Origin: Paraspadella gotoi
Lineage: Eukaryota > Chaetognatha
Assembly (NCBI GenBank): GCA_051294375.1
Contig: CM119266.1
Span: 13,456,735-13,520,734, forward strand
DNA length: 64,000 nt
Direction of reading: 5' to 3'
Shown here: one piece after another, positions 53,867 to 64,000 of the stretch
Numbering within the stretch: position 1 is the first letter of the stretch
Layout of the letters: every line of letters begins with the position of its first letter
Notes under the pieces: generated by a model
Databases searched by the model: none
Told to the model about the DNA's origin: nothing
The model's input: only the letters and a program-made list of their open reading frames with translations
Program-made: the position numbers and the translations under genes

Positions 53867-53939
53867 TTACCCTGCGGGAAGCGTGGCGGACTAAAAACGT
53901 CTGCGTTCCAAAGCCCCAGGACCCTTTTCCATGGCTGCG

Positions 53940-56288
53940 GAGGGTTAAAGAAGTTGCGCATAGCATCTTCAGTAAGGCTTGAGTAAAATTCCTTAAATTT
54001 AACTTTAATTAAAATTCTAAAAGTGAGGGAACGAACAAACTTATACTAATAAAAACATTTATTGTAATAAGAAAAATTTATATTAAATTTTTAACAATTA
54101 GCAGTAGGCCATATTTATACTAGTACTTAAACCAATAAATGTTAAATTTTCAAAACACGTTTTTCTAAGATTTTTTTTGCAGATTTTCGGATTCGTATAA
54201 AAAGTGATAAAAAGGAAATATAAACTCTTTTTGAAAAATAATTCATTAACTGGGTCAAAAATTAGAAAAACTTATATTTTTAAAGCTGGAATATTATTTT
54301 TATATATTAAATATAGTTTTTTTAATTTTTACCCACTTAATGAAAGAATTTTTTAAAAAAGATTTTATTTTTTGTTATCAATCTTTTGACGAGGAATCAA
54401 ATCTGCAATCAAAATTAAGGGAAAAGCCTATTTTGAATTTTTTTGATTTATATAAGGAAAGTACTATAGTTATAAATATAGCATACTGCGAAAAATTAAC
54501 AAACAAAAAAATATTTTTTTTTTACTAATTAATGTCACTGATGGTATGTTTGTTCATAATTGACTTTTAGAATTTCGTATTAACTTTCACTACGCCTTAC
54601 TCTTCAGCCCACTAGCGCATTTCTCCACAAATATATGATCGATGTTGTCACTTAAACTTAAAGACAAAGCTTTGAATAGAAGAGCAAACATCCCTATAAT
54701 TGATTCAGTTCTAATGACCTTCTTGAACTCCTCCTTTTTAAACTCTTAAATAACTTTCCTTACTTTTCGCTATTTCATTTCTTCTAATCAGGACCAAAGT
54801 TATACAAACGATATCTGCCATATATTTTTTGTTTATTCCAGATGCAAAGTCAATTTTTACTCTTATCTTCGTGGTTTTTATCTGTATGTAAAATTTCTAT
54901 TTTTATCAGACATCGTAATTGGAGAGAGTCTCAGAAGAAAGTGTGGCGAGGGAGGAGAAAGAACGTCGGAAAGTATGGAAGTTGTAATGTCGGGAAGAAA
55001 TAAATTATGTTCGGCAAGACAGGTATTAAATTCCACGAAAACCCCTAACTTGAACAAACGGAAGAAGGTTTCATTAAGTCCGTTATCGTTATCGCGCAAA
55101 GAGGAGAGGAGAGAGAAATAGGAGAGAGGAGAGAGAGAGGGAGAGAGAGAGAGAGAGAAAGAGAGATGAGGAGAAAGGAGAGAGAAGAGAGAGAGAGGAG
55201 AGAGAGGAGGAGAGAGAGAGAGAGAGGACGAGAGAGAGAGAGACAGAGTGGTCCGAAAAGATTTCCGCGTTGGATCGATTTCCCCGATATTTTATTTGGT
55301 CGAGTCGATGGAAACTAATCGATAAAAACGAAATGGAAAACATAAAAAGAAATTCGATTATTTTCCTTCGAACCGAAGAGAGAGAGAGAGAGCAGAGAGA
55401 GGAGAAAAAAAAACCCACTCTAAATCCGTTCTCGTTATATATCGAATTGCTTTTCCTCCCCGCTCCTATCCGCTATTGTATGCGCGATATATTTCCGAAT
55501 CGCAACGTTTCAAATCTTCCATAACCACCACTTTTCCATCTTCCTTTTTCCGCGTAATCCGCCTCCTCCTCCTCTTCCTCCTCCTCCTCCTCAGTCCCCA
55601 CTTTCTCAACCCCCCCCCCTCCGCGCCTTGCTGTCTAACAGAGAGATAATAGCATCGCAAATTCCTTATCTCACTGTCTTTCCTATGTGTTGTGCCCCTG
55701 CGCCAGACGATAGAAGAGGAGGCGTCCGGCCACTCACCGCCCGCGCGCCAGTGTCGGCGAGCCGTAGTGCACGCACGAAGGCGCGTGTTTTTCTGCTGAA
55801 AGACGCCTTTGCGTGCGCCTGGTTGTCTTTTTTTTTCGTAGTCTTTTTTTACGGGAGAGACTTAGATAATAACAGTAAGAGTTAAAAATGAAGTTGTCAT
55901 AGCGGACGTATCATTCGAATTAGTACCGACACTCTGTACGTACTTGGTGGTTATGAGTGCATGTGTTCCACTCCTCGCCCATCTTCAACACCTAAAACGT
56001 TTACGTCTTGAGACGTAGAGAAGTTCGGTCGAGAGCTCATGACATGAACACATCAATGGATAACCGACAAAGAAAACGCAAAGTGCGCGTCACTAAAAGA
56101 CTCATGTTAAATTCCTCTCTCTTCTCCTCTCTCCCTTCTCTCCCCCGATTTAAACCTCCTCTCTCTCTCCTCCCTTCTCCGTTCCATCTCTCCGTATCCT
56201 TTTTTCTTAATCTCTGCCAGTGAAGTCGCTGCTCGATCGCGCGTCACGTTTACCGTGTTTTCGAGTTTTTTTTTTCGCCCCTCTCTCT

Positions 56289-56319
<31 letters not shown>

Positions 56320-56321
56320 CT

Positions 56322-56365
<44 letters not shown>

Positions 56366-57060
56366 TCCGCGTGCACGTCACTCGCCTCGCGCACGCATTC
56401 GTGGCGATAGAAAGGAGCGGACGTGCGTCTTTTCGGCCCCTTATTCTCTAAATCTCAAACAAGCGGCGGCAGGGCGCAGCAGCAGCGGCGGCGATCCCTC
56501 GCGTTTTCTATTTTCGCGCAGCGGCGCGTTATCCAAAGTTTGGTCTGATTAGGACGAATTCCATCCAAGATATCCGCGCGCCAGTCCCGGATTTTTTTCC
56601 CTTCTCCATTTTTGATATGTTTTTTTACTTCTTCATTTTCGGATATATATAGAATATTTACATACATATATATTTATGATTTTGACCAAACTTGAAATTT
56701 TAAGATCTTATTATTTCAGTACGTCACATTACTGTTTCTATTTTAAAGGGATTTTGTTGAATTAAGAACTTCTTAATCAGTTGTTTTACGTTAGAAAAAA
56801 TAGGAAAAAATATATAATTACAGTATGTATGAGGAAAAATATTCTTGAAGAGGATTCAATAATGGAAAATATGCAAATTTAAGAAAGACAGAAAAGAAAG
56901 ATTTTTTCTTGCTTTTTTACAAGAAATAGAAGAGAAAATAAAAGAGAAAGGAAACAGGGACAACCTTTCAATTGATTTAACTGATCATCCAACTTTAATT
57001 AAAATATGTTTGGTAGATTAACCAATTTGGTCTATATGGAACTGTAAGTAGCAAGAGAAT
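53940..57060 (+). repeat. Segmental direct duplication, copy 1
   Basis: Repeated at 61425-64000. It contains foldback copy B, a 300-base GA-rich stretch (54955-55255), a CpG-rich patch (55720-55830), CT tracts (56280-56360) and a GCC/GCA-rich patch near 56460-56540. No exon could be supported. About 220 bases (roughly 56785-57003) are absent from the other copy. Confidence 0.85.
53966..54607. mobile_element. Palindromic foldback element, copy B
   Basis: Same family as 20615-21238: ends CTTCAGTAAGGCTT and, on the other side, CACTACGCCTTACTCTTCAG, with the same internal arm landmarks and a symmetric centre near CCACTTAATGAAAG. The independent position and different flanks show that this repeat family is dispersed. 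Confidence 0.8.
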
Positions 57061-60000
57061 AATAAAAAAAATCTTTATTATTTTTCGCATCGATTACCGA
57101 AAATACGTTCAGTGCAAATAAAAATTAGTATTTCTTATCCAATGAAAAAATATCGCGGCGGCTTTTCACCGATGAGTCGTAGTTCTCCGCCTCCCGCAGC
57201 CGTCGCCCGCCCAGCAGCACTCCGCCGCGCGCGGCGACTCTTCGCCGCCCTAGGCCGCGAGCTTATCTTTCCCTCGGGCCCATATATGGTAAGCTTATCT
57301 TTAGCTATTGAACGCGGCTCCGTGTTTGCTCGAAGCCCGAAAATAAAAGAAGAAATAACAAACTTTGCTGCGAAGGACGATTAGCGACATAAAGAAAAAG
57401 AATTAAAATTTAGCGAGACAATGTTACAAGGTGAATACAACTATTGAGATAGGAAAGAGAAAGAGAGAGAAGAGAGAGGAGAGAGAGGAGAGGAGAGAGA
57501 GAGAGATGAGAGAGTATGGGCAGAGAGAGAGAGAGACCGAGGCGCATCGTGAAACATAAACAGATCATCCAGATTAACTTCGAATTCAGTTCGATCATGC
57601 AATCTCTCCCTCTCTAAAAATTTCTCCTCGCTTCTTTGCGAAAATAATTCCCTTTAGAATATTTGATGGATTATGAATTTAAAAAGAGGAAAAAAAAATC
57701 TGCATCTACCTAAAAAGAATACTCTCAGGCCTGCGTCCTGTAGTTCGCGATAACAGTGATTAGCACCATGACAAAAAGTGAGGTTTGTGAGGTCTTTGAC
57801 CGGCGACTCTATGTCGACGATCGTCGTTCTAGGATATTTGGTGGACGGCCATTCATTCCCCTCCCTCCGCCCCCCTCCCCGTTGCTAACGGCTCATATTC
57901 ACGCGGTCATTGATCCTCACCGCCTCGATCTCTCACGACGGAAAAAAGACTTTTCCCAACAGAACTTCCAATATTTTTCATCTTCCGGCGTGGACTTCCG
58001 CCGAGAATCCTATTTTCCAAAGAATACAACAGTTGTATTTGACCACGCGTTCTTTCACACCTTATCGCACCGAGAACGGGGTATTCTATCTCTCTCTCTT
58101 CTCTCTTCTCGTCTCTCTTCTCTCTACTGAGTTTCGCCTCATTCCACAAAGCAATGCTATTGTTGCATCTAGTCTTTTCCCTCTTATCTCGCTCTTCTAT
58201 ATCTAATCCATCTTTCCATCACCACAAAGAAAAGAAAGACAAAGAAAATGTTTTCGGCGGCGAAGATAAATAGACAAGGAATGCACTCCGTCTATCGCAC
58301 TCCTACCCGGGCTCACAGTTGCCCTTCTCATTCCATTTCCGCGTGCCACGGCCCTCTTCTTTGGAAAGGGGCGCGCTTTTTTTTCCGGTGCCGCGGGCGC
58401 GTGTCTCTCTTATCTGTTCGTTTCACGGTGGACCAAATTCCAGCGTTGAACTGAGCGCCGGCCACCGAGCGGACTTCTAATCATTTCGGTCAACTTTTCT
58501 CTCTCTTTCTCTCTCCCCTCTCTCTCTTCTCTTTCTCTCCTTCCCCCATTCACACATGAGAAGGAGAAGATGCCCTCTTTTGTCAGGCTTAAGCCCTCCC
58601 TTGTCATACGGGTGTCAGACGCCGAATAGGAGTGGCATCATATCACACTTTGACCAAATCGCGAGAGCGAGAAATTAATGGAATCTATCACGGTCTTAGA
58701 GCTGGAAGACACGAGGACGAGGAGATAAAATAAGAGGAGAAGAGCGACGGCAGGACGTAGAGCGATGTGGGGGAGGAGGAAGAGGAAGAGCGAAACTATA
58801 GTGTGTAATTATCGCGAAAGCTAGAATCACGAAGCGACGTCGTCGCGACTAGTTGGCATTTGTATTTTTTTTTCATCCGATGATGAGATGATGATTATGA
58901 TGATTTGATTGGATTGGATTTGATATCTGATTTAACTTTGATTTGATTTATTATGCTCCTACGACTTTTAATGCACGATTTAAACATGATGATGATTCAT
59001 GCCAAATTTTTAATTTAAGCCATGGCGGTTTGTTATCGATCGTCAACCTTGAGAGGCATGGCATTTTCAACTCAAATCCAAAATCTACATAATTGTAAAG
59101 TTTCTTTACTTCATCAGGCAATTCTAACACGCGAATTCATTTCAAGACTCATAAGTTGTAGTTTTACAATTTATAACTGATCTCGTCCCGTAGCAGCACA
59201 ATCGACTTTTCTCTTCTGCCCAAAAAAACTGTTTCGTGATTCTTTCACTCCTCTAAACCGTCCGTTGCCTCCCGGAAACTCTTTTCTAGTTAAAAAAAAA
59301 AAATATTGACCCAGGCCTCGAACGCTGACCTCCCGATCCAAAGAACTCTGGTCCGGCCGAGAAGACGAGAGTCTTCCTCTTTTTTCTTCCCGCTTCGCCC
59401 GAAATCTTTTCCGCCGGCGACCGAACTTCATTGCGAATTCAAAATTCGCTCCTTTCGTCGAAGCTGGACCCCGATTTGATATTCACCGCCGGATGGCCGG
59501 GCGTGCGGGCCAGGCGGCGCAGCTCCCTCCTCTGACTCCTGACGTACGAAAGACTTTTTGAGACGTGACGCAAAACGAGATTAAAAAAGCGCAGGCGAGA
59601 GAGGTGATCTTGAAATATCCCTCTCTCAGCCCGCCTCGCCCCCCCTCATAAAAAAAAAGAAAAAAGGGAGCCAGAGGAAAATTCTTATCGGCCTCGAAGA
59701 AAACTCGTTGGAGTGGAGAGACAGCCAGCCGGAATTTTTGCCGGAAGGCGCAGATCCGTCACCGCGAAGTCAGCAGATGACAAGTCGGGAACGCCAAAGC
59801 CGCGGAATACAAAAATCGAAGGAACTCATGCGACACGCGAGAAGAGCGACGACGAAAGGAGAGGACGAGAGAGAGTAACAGTGAGCAAGACGAAGAAGGC
59901 GAGTAGATATTTAACGCCAGTCTTGACACACTTACGGATTGGCCTGCCCATATAAAGTCATGTCGCCGGCGTTCTCTGCATATGGACAGCTTCGGTTAAC

Positions 60001-61160
60001 TGTCTGATCAATCCATTTAGGATTGGCAGTGACTTTACTACGAAATTGGCCCAAAATTCTATACGTCGTGTTATTGGGGAACAGACCGCAATTCGGCACC
60101 AATGCCAAGATTCTCAAGGGTTGTAGGAGAACGACTCAGAGCAATATCAATATCAATGTTTATTTATCATAATATCTGACAACACCCATCTTGATGTCGC
60201 AAAACGAAAAAAATATGGTTTTGATTGTCCTCTTATTTTGAGGGTATTTTTATCTCGCCCAGACGATCTTAGGCTCGATTTCTGGTGCCAGATTCTTTGG
60301 TTTAACTTTTTGCTTCTTAAATGACGTGTCGTTTATCGTCTATTACACTTTTTTTTACAATTAGATATTATAAAATGTCTCCTGCAATTTGTAAAAATCG
60401 CAAAATATTCCTCGTTCATATGGACTAACCAGAATTTGTTTGTTTTATTTACCGAAAACAATTAAAAACAATTTTTACATAAAACTATTACGAATTATGG
60501 AGTTAATTCATTTTTAAAAAGTGTGTAATCAAATGACTAGAACAAGAAGCAGCCAATCGCATTTCAGAGGTTGCCTCAATCACGTAAGTTTGTCAATGCC
60601 TGAGTTGAGCAAAACAAAAACTATTGGTGTGTTAAGTTTAATATCTTAAATAACAAAAATTATCCACAAATAAAAAGAGTTTCGTAAATGAATTAATGCC
60701 ATTTCAATAAATTCATTCATTCAATCTCATTTCATTTAATTATTTTTATGAATTTAATTTCATTTTATCATTCAATTCATTTCCATAAAACATCCATTCG
60801 TTAATCATCGCATCAATTCAAAAATTTCGTTATCATCGCATAAATCATTTGGTTTGTTTTATCATGACATATTGAGCGAATTGATCTTTGCATGCTTTAT
60901 GATTTTTTCATGTAATTTATCTTCGCCGCCGAGTGATAGTAAACAGATTGGCGAAATTAATCCTACTAACCTTTTACAGATTATTTATGGTAAATAACCA
61001 AAATTTCAAAATAAAAAAACTTCACCTATTTTTCGCAGAAAGTTGTGTTCTCTCAAAGCTCTCAGGACTCATTCTCAAGTGCCCATTGATCGTTTTCAAC
61101 AGACGCGCAATAAAAAAAAACGGTCGAAATTTCTTACTTAAATAAAAGCAGGGATTCTCG

Positions 61161-61192
<32 letters not shown>

Positions 61193-61393
61193 AGAATTCC
61201 AGATTTCCAAAGGGAAGATAAGGGAGAAAAAGTACTCAAACTAGAGGCAGGAAATCTATAGCAAAGGTCGAAGAGCGAGCAGAGAGCTGACACAGAGCGC
61301 AAAAGAGGAAGAGGAGAGATGGGCTTTCCTTCACTCAAGCAAGGATCTCCGCACGACGGATAGTAACATTTTCGGATCCAAAGCAGCACGCCG
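57061..61393. other. Intergenic stretch between the segmental duplicates
   Basis: A CpG-rich patch at 57155-57290 ending at a GTAAGC could be an exon or promoter. A frame at 59713-59955 (MERQPAGIFAGRRRS onward) and one on the minus strand at 59932-60117 lack splice or domain support. CT tracts lie at 57460-57530 and 61168-61192. The tRNA-like element at 59.3 kb is listed separately. Confidence 0.4.
59291..59375 (-). ncRNA. tRNA-like, possible SINE head
   Basis: On the minus strand, CGTTCGAGGCC resembles the Pol III B box, preceded by GGACCAGAGTTCTTTGGATC in the position of the D and anticodon arms. A run of twelve Ts follows closely, as a Pol III terminator would. A complete cloverleaf was not drawn, so this is a candidate only. 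Confidence 0.33.
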
Positions 61394-61424
61394 NNNNNNN
61401 NNNNNNNNNNNNNNNNNNTGCGAG

Positions 61425-63488
61425 AGGGGTTAAAGAAGTTGCGCATAGCACTCTTCAGTAAGGCTTAGTAAAATTCCTAAATTTAACTTTAATTAAAATT
61501 CTAAAAGTGAGGAACGAACAACATTATACTAATAAACATTTATGTAATAAAAAAATTTATATTAAATTTTACAATTTACGCAGTAGGCCATATTTATACT
61601 AGTACTAAACCAATAAATGTTAAAATTTCAAAACAGTTTTTTCTAAGATTTTTTTGCAGATTTGGATTCGTCATAAAAAGTTGATAAAAAGAAATATAAC
61701 TCTTTTTGAAAAATACATTCATTAACTGGGTCAAAAATTAGAAAAACTTATATTTTAAGCTGGAAATTATTTTTTTATATATTAAATATAGTTTTTTTAA
61801 TTTTTAACCCACTTAATGAAAGAATTTTTAAAAAAGATTTTATTTTTTTTATCAACTTTTGACGAGGAATTCAAATCTGCAATCAAAATTAAGAAAAGCC
61901 TATTTTGAATTTTTTTGATTTTATAAGGAAAGTACTATATATAAATATAGCATACTGCGAAAATTAACAAACAAAAAAATATTTTTTTTTACTAATTAAT
62001 GTTCACTGATGGTATGTTGTTCATAATTGACTTTTAGAATTTTCGTATGTAACTTTCACTACGCCTTACTCTTCAGCCCACTAAGCGCATTCTCCACAAT
62101 ATATATGATCGATGTTGTCACTTAAACTTAAAGACAAAGCTTTGAATAGAAGATGCAAACATCCCTAATAATTGATTCAGTTCAATGACCTTCTTGAAAC
62201 TCCTCCTTTTTATTAAAACTCTAATAACTTTCCTTACTTTTCGTATAATTTTCTTCTAATCAGACCAAAGTTATACAACGATATCTGCCAATTTTTTTGT
62301 TTATTTCGCAGATTGAAAGTCAATTTTTACCTCTTATCTTCGTGGTTTTTATCTGTATGTAAAATTTCTATTTTATCAGACATCGTAATGGAGAGAGTCT
62401 CAGAGAAGTGTGGCGAGGGAGGAGANNNNNNNNNNGTCCGAAAGATTTCCGCGTTGGATCGATTCCCCCGATATTTATTGGTCGAGTCGATGGAACTAAA
62501 TCGATAAAACGAAATGAAAACTAAAAAGAAATTCCGATTATTTTTCCTCGAACCGAGAGAGAGAGAGAGAGGGAGAAAAAAAAACCCACTCTAAATCCGT
62601 TCTCGTTATATATCGATTGCTTTTCCTCCCCGCCTCCTATCCGTTATTTATCGCGATATATTTTCGAATCGCAACGTTTCAAATCTTCCATAACCACGCA
62701 CTTTTCCATCTTCCTTCTCCGCGTAATCCCCTACTCCTCCTCTTCCTCCTCCTCCTCCTCAGTCCCCCACTTCTCAACCCCCCCCCCTCCGCGCCTGCTG
62801 TAACAGAGAGATAAGATAGCATCGCAAATTCCTTATCTCTGTTTTCCTATGTGTGTGCCCCTCGCGCAGACCGATAGAAGAGGAGGGTCCGGCCACTCAC
62901 CGCGCGCGCGCCAGTGTCGGGAGCGTACGTGCACGCACGAAGGCGCGTGTTTTTTTGCTTGAAAGACGCCTTTGCGTGCGCCTGGTTGTTTTTTTTTTCG
63001 TAGTCTTTTTTTTACGGGAGAGACTTAAGTAATAACAGTAAGAGTTAAAAATGAGATTGTCATAGCGGACGTATCATCGAATTAGTACGAACTTGTACGT
63101 ACTTGTGGTTATGAGTGCATGTGTTCCATCCTCGCCATCTCAGAACCTAAACGTTTACGTCTTGACGTAGAGAAATTCGGTCGATACGACAATCAATGAT
63201 AACCGACAAAGAAAACGAAGTGCGCGTCACTAAAACTCATGTTAAATTCCTCTCTCTCTCTCTCCCCTTCTCTCCTCCCCGATTTAACCTCCTCTCTCTC
63301 TCCTCCCTTCCTCCGTTCCATCTCTCCGTATCCTTTATTCTTATCTCTGCCAGGTAAGTCGCTGCCTCCGATCGCGCGTTCACGTTTTACCGTGTTTCGA
63401 GTTTTTTTTTCGCCCTTCTCTCTCTTTTCTCTACTTATTCTCAGTCTCTCCTCCTTCTCTCTCTCTCTCTCTCTCTCTCTCTTCCTCT

Positions 63489-63525
<37 letters not shown>

Positions 63526-64000
63526 TTTCTTTTCCGCGTGCAGCTCACTCGCTCGCGCACGCATTCGTGGCGATAAGGAGCGTGCGTCTTTTCGGCCCCT
63601 TATCTCTAAATTCTCAAAACGAAGCGGCGGCGAGGGCGGCAGCAGCAGCGGCGGCGACCGCCGTTTCTATTTTCGCAGCGGCGCGTTATCAAAGTTTGGA
63701 TCTGATTAGGACCGAATTCCATCCAAGATATCCGCGCGCAGTCCCGGATTTTTTTTCCCTTCCATTTTCTGATATGTTTTTTTACTTCTGTCATTTTTTC
63801 GGATATATTTAGAATATTTACATACATATATATTTATGATTTTGACCAAACTTGAATTTTAAGATTCTTATTATTTCAGTACGTCACATACTGTTTCTAT
63901 TTAAAGGGATTTTGTGAGAATAAGAACTTTTAATCGTTAAATGTTTGGTAGATTAACTCAATTTGTCTATATGGAACTGTAAGTACAAGACAATAAATAT
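61425..64000 (+). repeat. Segmental direct duplication, copy 2
   Basis: Starts just after a 25-N gap. The GA stretch present in copy 1 is replaced by ten Ns (62426-62435). One-base indels are scattered throughout, and it lacks the 220-base segment near the right end. It runs off the window edge. Confidence 0.85.
61452..62077. mobile_element. Palindromic foldback element, copy C
   Basis: Nearly identical to copy B and inside the larger duplicated segment, so it is a co-duplicate rather than a third insertion. Ends CTTCAGTAAGGCTTAGTA and CTACGCCTTACTCTTCAG. Confidence 0.8.

Overview
The window is nuclear DNA from an animal, probably an invertebrate. It is not bacterial or phage DNA. Three gene models have many short exons joined by GT-AG introns whose phases agree across each junction. 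One gene is a typical secreted metazoan alpha-carbonic anhydrase. Another looks like a FOG/u-shaped (ZFPM) zinc-finger cofactor. (GA)n/(CT)n microsatellites are extremely abundant. The species cannot be named from the sequence. The assembly is a draft: there are fourteen runs of N, several exactly 25 long, and large repeated blocks whose copies differ by scattered one-base indels, as unpolished long reads do.

Layout. 1-9.48 kb is a nest of inverted and direct repeats (outer arms 1-1718 and about 7790-9480, with three copies of an inner unit between them) and no convincing gene. 9.5-12.4 kb is upstream sequence with one NRF1-like motif and a small scrambled repeat. 12.47-28.0 kb holds a plus-strand gene of at least 13 exons encoding a charged, coiled-coil-rich protein with a His/Gly-rich N-terminal segment, family not recognised. 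Its introns contain a 1.04 kb poly(A)-rich tract, long GA tracts, a palindromic foldback element (20.6-21.2 kb) and a TTAA-flanked element with terminal inverted repeats (25.3-26.5 kb). 29.07-40.67 kb holds a minus-strand gene convergent with it (8 phase-matched exons) encoding the FOG-like protein. The carbonic anhydrase gene (37.3-39.4 kb, plus strand) lies entirely inside one of that gene's introns. 42.9-44.6 kb is a long diverged foldback element. 46.9-48.9 kb is a three-exon plus-strand gene for a Ser/Pro-rich, probably nuclear protein of unknown function. 49-53.5 kb is gap-rich and ends in one partial exon. 53.94-57.05 kb and 61.42-64.0 kb are direct copies of one segment, each with a copy of the foldback element.

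No operon, CRISPR array, phage or bacterial system is present, and the protein genes show no evident shared pathway. The parts most worth following up are the nested anhydrase with unusual active-site residues, the three families of palindromic or TTAA-flanked repeats, and the unrecognised coiled-coil gene. The large inverted structure at the left end should be treated as a possible assembly artefact until tested with reads.
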